A stretch of DNA of 64,000 bases, taken from positions 1,302,001 to 1,366,000 of the forward strand of contig NC_015416.1 of NCBI RefSeq assembly GCF_000204415.1. Direction: 5' to 3'. Position 1 is the first letter of the stretch. Each line of letters begins with the position of its first letter. The DNA is from Methanothrix soehngenii GP6 (GTDB lineage: Archaea > Halobacteriota > Methanosarcinia > Methanotrichales > Methanotrichaceae). Shown here one piece after another: positions 53,999 through 62,934 of the stretch. Both the position numbers and the translations under genes were made by a program. The notes under the pieces are model-generated. The model was not told the origin of the DNA. It ran no database searches and worked only from the letters and a program-made list of their open reading frames with translations.

Positions 53999-54376
53999 AT
54001 GTCTGATTGCATAAGGTGCCAGAAGTGCGGCAAAGATGTGCCGGAGGATGAGGTCTTCGCGACAGAGGGCAAGACCTTCTGCGAGGACTGTTACATCGAT
54101 GTCAACAACAGGATCCGGGTCTGCGATCCCTGGGGCGAGAGGTCGAAGAAGATATACCGGGAGAGCCACGGCCTGGAAGGGACGGACGGGCTAACCGATC
54201 AGCAAAAGGAGATCTACGAGTACATCCAGTCTCAGGGCAAGGCCACCATGGCCGATATAGGAAAGAGGTTCAACCTATCGGAAGCCGAGCTCAACAATCA
54301 GTTCGCCATCCTCAGACACTGTCAGCTCCTCAAGGGGAAGAAAGAGGGAGATTCTGTCTATATCGTGCCCTGGTAG
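53999..54376 (+). CDS. Zinc-ribbon plus winged-helix protein
   Basis: A 125-residue protein. The first 35 residues contain two zinc pairs (CIRCQKCGKDVPEDEVF and TFCEDCYIDV) like a LIM-type half. Residues 60-125 form a winged helix (LTDQQKEIYEYIQSQGKATMADIGKRFNLSEAELNNQFAILRHCQLLKGKKEGDSVYIVPW). AGGTGG lies six bases before the ATG. It is probably a DNA-binding regulator. It sits between the two TnpB elements without being disrupted. Confidence 0.78.
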   Translation: MSDCIRCQKCGKDVPEDEVFATEGKTFCEDCYIDVNNRIRVCDPWGERSKKIYRESHGLEGTDGLTDQQKEIYEYIQSQGKATMADIGKRFNLSEAELNNQFAILRHCQLLKGKKEGDSVYIVPW

Positions 54377-54430
54377 AGCTGCCGATGCCAGCACTTCCTC
54401 TACCTCCATCACATAAACACAGGCTGGAAG

Positions 54431-55690
54431 CCCCGCTCTTCAGGGCGGGGAGGAAAGCCGTAAGTAGCCCACCAAAACCTTTATATCACTCAGTGACTAT
54501 ACTGCCTACTGATGACTGAGCAGGTGTTAACCGTCCGATGCAAGTTAAGTCCAACAGACTCCCAGGCCGAAGAGATGGAGGATACTCTGAAAGCCTTTGC
54601 GGATGCCTGCAATTGGATAAACCAGAATACGCCTGCTAAGCTCAGAAATAAGGTCCGTATTCAGGGCATTGTATACCAAGATGTTCGAGCTAAGTTTGGT
54701 CTTTCTGCCAATCTGGCAATCAGGGCTATCAATCGCGTTGCATCTAACCACAAGACTGCCATGAAGGATCATTCATCAGTTAAGAACTTTGAACCAACCA
54801 GTATAGATTATGATACTAGGATCTTTGCTTTCAGAGAGAAAGACGAAGAAATCAGCGTGACTCTTCTTAGATCGAGACAACGAATCAAGTTGGTTCTAGG
54901 CGACTATCAGCGAACCAGACTCAAGGATTCTAAACCGACAAGCGCAACGCTTTGTAAGAAAGGATCTGAATACTATATCAACATCCAGGTTAAAAGCGAA
55001 GCACCGGAGCAGATACATGTTGATACGGTCCTTGGTGTCGATCTTGGTATAACTGATATAGCTGTGACCTCCGAAGGCCAGAAGTTTGGCGGAAAGACTA
55101 TCAAGCTAATCAAGAATCATTATGCGTCTATGCGTGCTGTTCTTCAACAGAAAGCCGTGAAAGGTACAAGGAGTTCAAGGCGAAGATGCCGAGAGCTTCA
55201 GCAACGACTATCAGGCAAAGAAGCACGCTACCAACGGCAGATCAACCACGAAATCAGCAAAGCCATTGTGACCAGAGCCCAGGAGATTCCTGCAAAGATA
55301 GCTCTGGAAGATCTAACCGGAATTAGAGAAGGCGTCAACCAGAAAGCAGGAAAAAACCATAGACGAAGAGTCAATGGTTGGGCCTTCTACCAGCTTAAGG
55401 AGTTCCTTAGCTATAAGGCTCTCGCGGCTGGTGTTCCTCTGGTTCTGGTGGACCCCGCATACACCAGCCAGACGTGCCATCAGTGCGGTGAGCATGGAAT
55501 CAGGAACGGCAAGAGCTTCAAGTGTCCTGTGTGTGGCTGGTCGGGCGATGCTGATTTCAATGGTGCTAAGAATATAGCTTTCTTGGGCCGCTATGTAGAC
55601 CGGCCTGGAGGCTCGGAAGGACTTCCAAGCATCAAGGCAGTCCTTTCAGGGCTACTGAAAGCTCCGGTCTTTAGGCCGGAGTAGTTTACC
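54431..55690 (+). mobile_element. IS200/IS605-group element carrying tnpB only
   Basis: The left end has a hairpin at 54431-54450 (CCCCGCTC, TTCA, GGGCGGGG). The right end has a matching 8-4-8 hairpin at 55662-55681 (CTCCGGTC, TTTA, GGCCGGAG) that overlaps the tnpB stop. Such subterminal hairpins are how TnpA transposases recognise this group. There is no tnpA, so movement would need one supplied elsewhere. The exact outer borders are not determined. Confidence 0.75.
54512..55684 (+). CDS. tnpB: TnpB RNA-guided nuclease of an IS605-type element
   Basis: A 390-residue full-length TnpB. The RuvC site is complete: GVDLGITDIAV near residue 175, IALEDLTGIREG near residue 264 and GDADFNGAKNIA near residue 346. 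The zinc finger has CHQCGEHG and CPVCGWSG. TnpB proteins cut DNA guided by an RNA made from the 3' end of their own element and help keep it in place. Such a guide RNA would cover about the last 100 bases of the gene and the right end, including the hairpin at 55662-55681. A TATA-like CTTTATATCAC lies about 30 bases upstream. Confidence 0.93.
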   Translation: MTEQVLTVRCKLSPTDSQAEEMEDTLKAFADACNWINQNTPAKLRNKVRIQGIVYQDVRAKFGLSANLAIRAINRVASNHKTAMKDHSSVKNFEPTSIDYDTRIFAFREKDEEISVTLLRSRQRIKLVLGDYQRTRLKDSKPTSATLCKKGSEYYINIQVKSEAPEQIHVDTVLGVDLGITDIAVTSEGQKFGGKTIKLIKNHYASMRAVLQQKAVKGTRSSRRRCRELQQRLSGKEARYQRQINHEISKAIVTRAQEIPAKIALEDLTGIREGVNQKAGKNHRRRVNGWAFYQLKEFLSYKALAAGVPLVLVDPAYTSQTCHQCGEHGIRNGKSFKCPVCGWSGDADFNGAKNIAFLGRYVDRPGGSEGLPSIKAVLSGLLKAPVFRPE

Positions 55691-55781
55691 AAAACCATTT
55701 AATATGGAGAATGTATAACAAAGGCCTGATCTATGATATCGAAAATTGGGCTGAATTGGCCTGTAATGGAGATATGACGGC

Positions 55782-56099
55782 ATGCGAAGGATGTTTTCAA
55801 TTTGGGCCGAGGGCTCTTTTTTAAAGGGGACTTCTCTCAAAGCGTTGCTCACTGCAATCGTAGCTGTGCTAGGGCTCTTTGCATGGACCATTTCACCCGT
55901 ATTGGCATTCTTGGCACTATTTGGTGCAGTCGGACTCCTGCCCATTGAACGCAGGGTGCGCACAAGCTTAGCAATAATCGGATGCATTTCAATAGTTATA
56001 GGCGCAGCCCTGGCAACGATGGATTTTCCTCTCTCCCAGATAGCCGCGCTCAAGCTGATGGGCTCGCCAGTTCAAGCGGCCGTCTCCGGGGGTCTTTGA
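55782..56099 (+). CDS. Small membrane protein
   Basis: A 105-residue protein with three hydrophobic segments (SLKALLTAIVAVLGLFAWTI, VLAFLALFGAVGLLPI and SLAIIGCISIVIGAALATM). It ends with a soluble tail. No known motif is visible. It converges with the antiporter cluster and is not obviously part of the TnpB element. The ATG at 55782 lacks a strong ribosome site. Confidence 0.55.
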   Translation: MRRMFSIWAEGSFLKGTSLKALLTAIVAVLGLFAWTISPVLAFLALFGAVGLLPIERRVRTSLAIIGCISIVIGAALATMDFPLSQIAALKLMGSPVQAAVSGGL

Positions 56100-56163
56100 T
56101 CCGAATCTTATTTAATAGAATGGTCAACAGGTTCCCCTGAGTCTTCACCTGATTACGGTTGCT

Positions 56164-56274
56164 TCATCCTGCCCCCCCATTCCATAAAAGGATGATAATA
56201 AAAATAACCCAAACAATCAGCATGCTTAACCCAAGCGATGCTCCTGCAAACACTAATCCCTCATCAGCATCCAT
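56164..56274 (-). CDS. Tiny membrane protein (36 residues)
   Basis: A 36-residue frame starting MDADEGLVFAGAS and ending in a single hydrophobic helix (LGLSMLIVWVIFIIILLW). GAGAGG lies just before the ATG, good evidence for translation. It follows the 28-residue gene by 14 bases at the 3' end of the antiporter cluster. Small single-span subunits are common in respiratory and antiporter complexes, so it may be one, but no family is recognised. Confidence 0.5.
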   Translation of the reverse strand: MDADEGLVFAGASLGLSMLIVWVIFIIILLWNGGAG

Positions 56275-56288
56275 ATCCTCTCAGTCCC

Positions 56289-56375
56289 CTAAATAACAGC
56301 ATCTATTACCGTGGTTACATATATCCACAGGGTAATGAGTGCCATCAGGATATAACCAAGTGATTGAACTCGCAT
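56289..56375 (-). CDS. Tiny membrane protein (28 residues)
   Basis: A 28-residue frame, MRVQSLGYILMALITLWIYV and eight more residues, that is a single membrane helix. GGTGATAGT lies before the ATG. It follows the NuoL/MrpD-like gene by about 140 bases and precedes another tiny membrane frame. The existence of two such frames with ribosome sites in a row argues against chance. Confidence 0.45.
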   Translation of the reverse strand: MRVQSLGYILMALITLWIYVTTVIDAVI

Positions 56376-56512
56376 ACTATCACCATTGAAACTTATAGTT
56401 ACTTATATTAGATAGCTCTTCGGCTCAGCTCTCTTCTTTGCTCTGCCTTCATTTCATCGATCCTATAGTAGTATCTCCGCTATATCGCATACTCATTCCT
56501 CCTTCGCTGAGA

Positions 56513-58243
56513 CTAAGAGAAAATCCACTGGTATAGCAACTCCACGATCAAGTAGAACGCCAGGAATAAGAGCGCCAGCATCACAGATACTCCAATAAAC
56601 ACTCTCTCTTCCTTTTCTCCTCCTAATAGAGAGAAATCAGCCGCTATCCTCTTGACATTGCCGTCCATCCAGTTTGAGAAGCTCGTTAAAGGCCCCTTTA
56701 CGAACCATATGAACTTCCCCCCAGCAAGTCTCAAAGGCCAGTCTGTATCGAGACTAATCGTCCTCCCCTCTGGAGGATATATTCCTGAGGTTATGAGAAG
56801 GAAGAACGCAAATGAAGCGAATAACAGCAGTTGAAGTGATTCTATAACATGGGGCGCTGTGTACGCATCGAAATCAACAGGGTAGGGGAGAAGCTGGTAT
56901 AGTGGATACGGATACAGGCCTATGAAGATGCATAAGAATGCCATTATCCCCATGCCGAATAGCATATTGAGTGGTGGATCCTTTACCCGCAGGCCTGAGT
57001 CTTGGCCAAAGAAGGTGAAGAATGGAACCTTTATGCCTGCATGTTCGAAAACGCCTGCAGAGGCAAGCTGCAAGAGAACATAGACTATTGCCAGACCCCC
57101 AAATGCAGATGCTTGAACGACCATGGCTTTGGTCACAAAACCGGAAAAAAGAGGAAATGCCGAAATTGATGCCGCTCCCACTAAACAGAAAATGGTAGTT
57201 AACGGCATGGTCTTATATAATCCGCCAAGGTCGGTGATCTTTGCAGTTCCCGTCCTAAAAAGCACGCTTCCCACGCTCATAAAGAGCAGTGACTTATAGA
57301 TGATATGGGCAAAAGCGTGAGAAGTCGCGCCATTGAGGGAAAGAGCTGTGCCCATTCCTATGCCGCATAGCATGAAACCCACCTGGTTGATGAGGCTATA
57401 GGAGAGAACCCTCCTCAAGTTATTCTCCAGGACGGCATAAAATATAGGATATATAACCATAATTGCCCCCAGCCACATCAAAGGCCCAAAACCAGTGAAA
57501 CCCCTCGCTAAAACATACACGGCGGACTTGGTTGTAAAGATGCTCAAATATACAGATCCCGTAACAGTTGACTCGGGATAAGCATCAGGTAGCCAGGCAT
57601 GCAGCGGAGGAACGCCAGCATTTATAATAAACCCTAAGAAGATTAACATAGCAGCCAGATAAGTACTGCCCGAATTCCAGCCAATGGCATCAAAGGTTAT
57701 TGAGCCAGTGCTGGCTATATATATGACAATTCCTGCCAGAAGGATTATGCCTCCAGCAATGTGCCACATGATATATCTAAACCCGGCACTATGCGCGTTC
57801 TCCGTCGCACCATGCCAGATAACGAGCATGGACGCGACCGACATTATCTCCCAGAAGAAATATAAGGTTATTAAGTCACCGGCAAAGACTACTCCCAGCG
57901 CACTTCCCGCATATACTAGCTGGCACATATGTTCGCTGCTACTTTTTACATGAAGCGAATAGATCATGACCGGGACGGAGGCCAGGCTAAATGCCAATGC
58001 GAATAGAAAGCTCAGTTTATCCACTCTTCCGAAGACGAGATCGTATCCCAAGAATGGCAGATGCCATGAAGAGAAGGGAATTTCTCCAAACACTCCCGTA
58101 TACATGAGTATTACGTCTATTAGCGCTGCTAAGGGAGGAATAATTAAATATGCCTGCTTCCACTTACCTTTGAAGAGCGGTATGAGCAACGCTCCTATGA
58201 TCAGTATAAATCCAGGATGCAACCAGCCGATCATCAGCTTCAC
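56513..58243 (-). CDS. MrpD/NuoL-like proton-translocating antiporter subunit
   Basis: A 576-residue protein with about 14-16 membrane helices. The Proton_antipo_M core is visible: LITLYFFWEIMSVASMLVIWHG near residue 125 with its conserved glutamate, NAGVPPLHAWLPDAYPESTVTGSVYLSIFTTKSAVYVLARG near residue 205, and LRRVLSYSLINQVGFMLCGIG near residue 270. A long C-terminal tail carries an extra helix. It would move H+ or Na+ across the membrane. GTG at 58243 overlaps the stop of the upstream gene (GTGA), so the pair is coupled. Confidence 0.87.
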   Translation of the reverse strand: MKLMIGWLHPGFILIIGALLIPLFKGKWKQAYLIIPPLAALIDVILMYTGVFGEIPFSSWHLPFLGYDLVFGRVDKLSFLFALAFSLASVPVMIYSLHVKSSSEHMCQLVYAGSALGVVFAGDLITLYFFWEIMSVASMLVIWHGATENAHSAGFRYIMWHIAGGIILLAGIVIYIASTGSITFDAIGWNSGSTYLAAMLIFLGFIINAGVPPLHAWLPDAYPESTVTGSVYLSIFTTKSAVYVLARGFTGFGPLMWLGAIMVIYPIFYAVLENNLRRVLSYSLINQVGFMLCGIGMGTALSLNGATSHAFAHIIYKSLLFMSVGSVLFRTGTAKITDLGGLYKTMPLTTIFCLVGAASISAFPLFSGFVTKAMVVQASAFGGLAIVYVLLQLASAGVFEHAGIKVPFFTFFGQDSGLRVKDPPLNMLFGMGIMAFLCIFIGLYPYPLYQLLPYPVDFDAYTAPHVIESLQLLLFASFAFFLLITSGIYPPEGRTISLDTDWPLRLAGGKFIWFVKGPLTSFSNWMDGNVKRIAADFSLLGGEKEERVFIGVSVMLALLFLAFYLIVELLYQWIFS

Positions 58244-58551
58244 ACCCCCTTCTTCTTATAATAGTCCTCATCTTTCGAGAGCCAAAGACGCAATCCCTTG
58301 GCGGCATAGATGAGGAAGGTGAATGCAGAGAAACCGAATATAGCATAAAATGCCGTCACTTCTTGCCATGCGAACTCGACGGGCCACTGAACAAATAAGC
58401 CAGCTATTACCATTATTATGAGGGAGAACGCAACGATTGTGAGGAATAGGTTCCCGTGCCGGTGACGTGGCTCAGCGGTCCCGAGAAAGAGAAATACATA
58501 TCCAATAATGCCCAATATGGCGAGAACTGCGAGTAATAAATCCACTTTCAT
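58240..58551 (-). CDS. Small antiporter-cluster membrane protein
   Basis: A 103-residue protein with three hydrophobic helices (LLLAVLAILGIIGYVFLFLG, LFLTIVAFSLIIMVIAGLFVQW and VTAFYAIFGFSAFTFLIYAA) and a charged C-terminus (LSKDEDYYKKKGV). It is coupled to the MrpD/NuoL-like gene by a GTGA overlap, so it is probably a subunit of the same complex. It does not clearly match MrpE, F or G. GAGGAG precedes tandem ATGs; the second is preferred. Confidence 0.65.
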   Translation of the reverse strand: MKVDLLLAVLAILGIIGYVFLFLGTAEPRHRHGNLFLTIVAFSLIIMVIAGLFVQWPVEFAWQEVTAFYAIFGFSAFTFLIYAAKGLRLWLSKDEDYYKKKGV

Positions 58552-58597
58552 CATCTCCTCATCTTGGATATAATTGATCCCTCATTTCCAATAATTA

Positions 58598-58759
58598 TCA
58601 TAACATACCCATAGCTACTGATATCACGAATGCAGAGAATAACAGCGTCACAACTAGCAAGGCCCAACCGAGCATCTCCGAGGGAAAGCCGTAATAGGTA
58701 TGCCAAAAGTACTCGCTTCTCGCCCTCGTTTCCCTCTCTTCTTCTGCGGTATTTTCCAT
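58598..58759 (-). CDS. Small single-span membrane protein (53 residues)
   Basis: A 53-residue frame. MENTAEEERETRARSEYFWH is a charged N-terminus, followed by one hydrophobic helix (MLGWALLVVTLLFSAFVISVAMGML). GGAGAGAG lies before the ATG. It ends about 46 bases upstream of the next cluster gene. Position, coding-like composition and ribosome site suggest a real accessory subunit of the antiporter complex. Confidence 0.6.
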   Translation of the reverse strand: MENTAEEERETRARSEYFWHTYYGFPSEMLGWALLVVTLLFSAFVISVAMGML

Positions 58760-58793
58760 CGATCTCTCTCCTGACATCCCATCATCATCTCTC

Positions 58794-60056
58794 TTATCTT
58801 ACTTTTATCAGCCAGACATCTTCCTTTCCTGCGCCATAAGACTCGGTGACGCCGGTTATGATATAGCCACCATCCCGCGTCTCCTGCACGGAATTTCCCC
58901 AGTCATTGCGGGTGCCGCCAAACGTCTCATTCCACAGCTCAATCCCCTCTGAATCGGTTTTTATCAACCATACACGCCCAATATTGTCAGAGTTGAACAG
59001 CCGGGAATAGCTACCAACATTGTCGATAGTTGTGGTGTTATAACCGGTGACGATATACCCGCCATCTCTCGTCTGCTGCACAGAAGCACCGGAGTCAAAA
59101 TTGCTCCCCCCAAAGGTTCTATCCCATTCTCGGTCTCCCTTCGAGTCGGTCTTTATTAGCCAGACATCTCCTTTTCCCGCACCAAAGGACTCTGTTAAGC
59201 CAGCAATGATATACCCGCCATCTTCCGTTTCCTGCACTGACAAACCCAAATCCCGGTTAGGTCCACCGAAGGTTTTGAGCCAATCCCAATGCAGCTTCGA
59301 ATTGGTCTTTATCAGCCATACATCCTCTTTGCCGGATCCAGAAGACGGTGTGTAACCTGTAATGATATAGCCGCCGTCTTTGGTCAGCCCGATCGATGCA
59401 GCCTCTGAATCCGCTCTGCCCGTGGCCATATCCAGCTGCTTGTTTCCTTGCGAATCGATCTTGATGATCCAGGCCTTCTTGCCATTGGTAAATGACGTGT
59501 AACCTGCTATGATGTACCCATCATCATTGGTTTGTTGCACTGAGAACCCCAAATCCTCGCCGGATCCTCCAAAGGTTCGATCCCACAAGACATTCCCCTT
59601 TGCATCGGTCTTTAAAATCCATAAGTCATAACTGCCGATAATCCAAAAGGACTTCTTTCCTCCCACGATGATGTACCCCTCATCCTTAGTTTGCTGGACG
59701 AAAAAGCCCAGATCTTTTCCCAGGCCGCCGTATGTTCTATCCCATTCCTTTTGTCCCTCCGCATCCGTTTTTATCAGCCAGAGATCTCCCCTGTGCTGGA
59801 CTTTGATAAGCCAGGAAAATGGTGCATCGGCGCCATAAGAGGAGGTATAGCCGGTAATGATGTAGCCGCCATCCTTGGTTTGCTGGCCATAGGTGCCCAC
59901 ATCGTCACTGGAGCCGCCATAGGTTCTGTTCCATTCCTCTTGAGGAATTGGGCCGCTGAGGGATGTGTTAAGCTGGCCGGAAGTCATAGTATCGGGATTG
60001 GCTGATGCTAAGCATATCGCCATCCACAGCACAATCACAAATCTCCCTATAATCAT
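58794..60056 (-). CDS. Secreted beta-propeller-like repeat protein
   Basis: A 420-residue exported protein with a signal peptide (MIIGRFVIVLWMAICLASA). About seven repeats of some 50 residues follow, each reading DGGYIITGYT.S.G..D.WLIKTD..G...WDRTFGGS..D.G.SVQQT. These repeats usually form a beta-propeller-like fold. No catalytic site is visible. It lies inside the antiporter cluster, between two membrane-subunit genes, though with gaps of about 100 bases upstream and 34 bases downstream. It may be transcribed separately. It resembles secreted repeat proteins common in methanogens. Confidence 0.8.
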   Translation of the reverse strand: MIIGRFVIVLWMAICLASANPDTMTSGQLNTSLSGPIPQEEWNRTYGGSSDDVGTYGQQTKDGGYIITGYTSSYGADAPFSWLIKVQHRGDLWLIKTDAEGQKEWDRTYGGLGKDLGFFVQQTKDEGYIIVGGKKSFWIIGSYDLWILKTDAKGNVLWDRTFGGSGEDLGFSVQQTNDDGYIIAGYTSFTNGKKAWIIKIDSQGNKQLDMATGRADSEAASIGLTKDGGYIITGYTPSSGSGKEDVWLIKTNSKLHWDWLKTFGGPNRDLGLSVQETEDGGYIIAGLTESFGAGKGDVWLIKTDSKGDREWDRTFGGSNFDSGASVQQTRDGGYIVTGYNTTTIDNVGSYSRLFNSDNIGRVWLIKTDSEGIELWNETFGGTRNDWGNSVQETRDGGYIITGVTESYGAGKEDVWLIKVR

Positions 60057-60160
60057 GCATCCCCCTTATGTCCGAATCGATGCATTCTCCATATTTTCTA
60101 TCATCAATCCCAATATATCTGCCTATAATTATCATTCTGATGCTGTCTTGGATTATTCTT

Positions 60161-61663
60161 TCATACACCTCCGAACAGCTCTGATATAGCCATTTTTGCC
60201 AAATCATATATATAGAACATATTTGGATATATGAAAAATATTAGGGAAAAAATTGCAGTTATTGTCAAGGGGACGACCACCAACGGTGGTGCCTCCTTCA
60301 TCTTTTCTTCTCCAAATACGCTGATATCCTCAGCAGGTTTCTTGAAGAAAGCTGTCAGTATTATAGGAAAGAAATAAACTATATCCAGCAAAGAGCTTAT
60401 CAGGATGACTGCTAAGAATATCATCCCATATGGAGAGCCCACTGCCCATGCGCCCAGGCAGAGATACAATTTGCTGATAAATCCGCAAACGGGGGGAATT
60501 CCCGCCATGCCTATGGCAGCTATGCTGAATGCGAGCATGGTCAGGGGCATCCTCTTCCCTATTCCCGCCATCTCGCTTATTCTCGTCTTACCTGTAGCCA
60601 CCAATATGGCACCGGCACAAAGGAAGAGGGTTATCTTCATGTATCCGTGGAATGGGATATGTAACATCGCCCCTTGCATGCTGTCTCTGGTCAGCAATGC
60701 CGCACCCAAGATTATGTAGGATAACTGGCTTATGGTGGAGTAGGCTAGCCTCCTCTTGAGGTTGTCCTGGGTGATGGCGAAGAAGGAGGCAACGATCATG
60801 GTGAAGCCGGCAATGCCTGCCAGGATCAGCCAAAGCCCCAGCTCCTGCATCAGGTCCATACCTATGACGTAGCCTACTATGCGCACGATTCCAAAGACTC
60901 CCGCCTTGACCACAGCCACGGCGTGCAGTAGCGCGCTCACGGGCGAAGGTGCAATCATCGCCGAGGGCAGCCAGGAATGAAAGGGCATCCACGCCGCCTT
61001 CATAAATCCTAGAAGGAAGGCGAAGAATAGCACGGTTACTACCAGTGGTGAGGCATCAGCGAGTTGCCTTATCCCGCTGGGGGTAAAATCCTTAGTGCCT
61101 GCCAGGTAATAAGTGATCATGATGCCGAAAAGGAGGAAGGCGCCTGCTGGCATCAGATAGGCCAGGTACTTATGCCCTGCCCGCAGTGCCTCCGGCGTCT
61201 GCTCATGAATCACCAGTGGGTAGGTAGAGACTGTTATTATCTCAAAAAATATGAACAGAGTAACCAAATTTGCCGATAACGCAACACCCACCGCACCCAT
61301 TATGGCAAAGCAGAATGAGAAGTAGTATCTAGTTTGAGCATGCTCCTTGAGCGTTCGCATATATCCTATGGAGTAAATGGAGACCAGCACCCAGAGGGAG
61401 GATGCAGTTATGGCGAAGATTTCGCCAAAGGCATCAACCTTGAATCCAATATAGATATCCTTGAACATCGACTGGAATAAGATGAGTTTTATCGTCTCTC
61501 CTTTCACGATCAATGGTGCCATGGACAGAACGAGCAGGAACATCGCTAAGCTTGCGGCTATTGTCCAAGCCTCTCTTATGTTGGGATGATTCCGGGATGG
61601 CAGAATTAAAGCGGCCGCGATCGCTGGGCACAGGATGGCAAAAAGCGGCGTCATTAGCTCCAT
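60161..61663 (-). CDS. MrpD/NuoN-like proton-translocating antiporter subunit
   Basis: A 500-residue protein with about 14 membrane helices. The conserved core includes LVTLFIFFEIITVSTYPLVIHEQ near residue 130, KAAWMPFHSWLPSAMIAPSPVSALLHAVAVVKAGVFGIVRI near residue 222 and LKRRLAYSTISQLSYIILG near residue 300. The glutamate, two lysines and PxPVSALLHA are the usual ion-pathway residues. It starts in a TAATG overlap with the interrupted mrpD-like gene and is its intact paralogue. Confidence 0.9.
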   Translation of the reverse strand: MELMTPLFAILCPAIAAALILPSRNHPNIREAWTIAASLAMFLLVLSMAPLIVKGETIKLILFQSMFKDIYIGFKVDAFGEIFAITASSLWVLVSIYSIGYMRTLKEHAQTRYYFSFCFAIMGAVGVALSANLVTLFIFFEIITVSTYPLVIHEQTPEALRAGHKYLAYLMPAGAFLLFGIMITYYLAGTKDFTPSGIRQLADASPLVVTVLFFAFLLGFMKAAWMPFHSWLPSAMIAPSPVSALLHAVAVVKAGVFGIVRIVGYVIGMDLMQELGLWLILAGIAGFTMIVASFFAITQDNLKRRLAYSTISQLSYIILGAALLTRDSMQGAMLHIPFHGYMKITLFLCAGAILVATGKTRISEMAGIGKRMPLTMLAFSIAAIGMAGIPPVCGFISKLYLCLGAWAVGSPYGMIFLAVILISSLLDIVYFFPIILTAFFKKPAEDISVFGEEKMKEAPPLVVVPLTITAIFSLIFFIYPNMFYIYDLAKMAISELFGGV

Positions 61664-62934
61664 TAGAGCGTCACCCCCATTCTCAGATTCGATAATATGT
61701 GATTAATCAAAGGCATAGGAATATTTGTGAGCCAGATGATGCCCATTATGATACAAAGAGACGCCAGGATCAGTATCGGTGCAACCATAGAGAGCGGGAG
61801 AGATTTGCCCGTTTCTCTGACCTCTGCCGCATTCTCTGTCCCCTTGTGCTTCACAAAGTACATTTGATCAATCACCCTCCAAAAATATACCAGGTTGAGG
61901 AGGCCGCTTAGCAGCAATACGGCCACGAAGGGGTATTGTGCGGCATCCAGGGAGGCAACAATCAAGAAAAGCTTGGATGCGAACCCCGCAGTAAGCGGAA
62001 TTCCTATCATCGAGAGTGCGGCAATAGTAAAGGCTGCACAGACATGCGGCATCTTTTTCCCGAGGCCCTCAAAGTCCCTTATGTCCCTCAGTCCCTCTTG
62101 CTGACTGATAGCGCCGGCGCACATGAAGAGACAGCCTTTCCCGATGGCATGATTTAGTATGTGAGCCGCAACGCCAACCAGCCCCCAAGGAGATAAGGGA
62201 GACAGCCCCAACCCCAAGAGTATATACCCCATTTGTGATACCGAGGAGTAGGCGAGCATTCTCTTCAGATTTCTCTGCTTAATGGCCCAAATTGAACCGG
62301 CCAATATGGCTATCGCCGCAACCCAGCATATCAACAAATCTAGACCGATATAATGTCTAATGAAATCCAATGTAAAGACGGAGTAAAACATCCTAAGAAG
62401 CATGTAAAACATGACCTTCACATGCACTGAAGCCATCATTGAGCTTATAGTGGACGGCGCATAGGTATACACATCGGGCTGCCATAAATGAAGAGGGAAA
62501 ATATATGCCTTTATCATAACACCCACAACAATCATGGCAAAGCCCATTTGAACTGCTCTACTGTCATATACGAGTGGAAGCAAAAGCCTCATATCAGCGA
62601 AATTGAGGGTGCCCGTGACGGAATAAATCCAACCAACGCCAAAGATGTATAAGACTGCACCGATGGAACCCATTATCACATAATTATAAGCCGGCCGCAA
62701 TGCTCTTCCACCGGCCACAGCTATCAATGCATATGCGGTCAAGGACGCAATCTCCAACCATATGAACATGTTGAACAGGTCACCAGTAACGGTTATTCCG
62801 TACATCCCGGCAGCCATGAGCTGGACAAGGGTATAGAAGGTGACATGCTTCCTTTCCTCTATCTCATGCCTTACGTTACTGTAGTTTCCAAGTTTTTGAT
62901 TTTGCATACGCAATGCAGTCGAGAGGTAAAGCAA
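61663..62934 (-). pseudogene. mrpD-like antiporter subunit, C-terminal part (split by insertion)
   Basis: This is the larger part of a MrpD-like subunit: NVRHEIEERKHVTFYTLVQLMAAGMYGITVTGDLFNMFIWLEIASLTAYALIAV, then KAYIFPLHLWQPDVYTYAPSTISSMMASVHVKVMFYMLLRM and LKRMLAYSSVSQMGYILLG. Native sequence starts at 62877. The first 19 residues of the open frame (62878-62934) come from the inserted element. Together with 63053-63364 it encodes one 506-residue protein when the element is removed. It is listed as broken because element stops and a frameshift separate the two halves. Confidence 0.85.
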
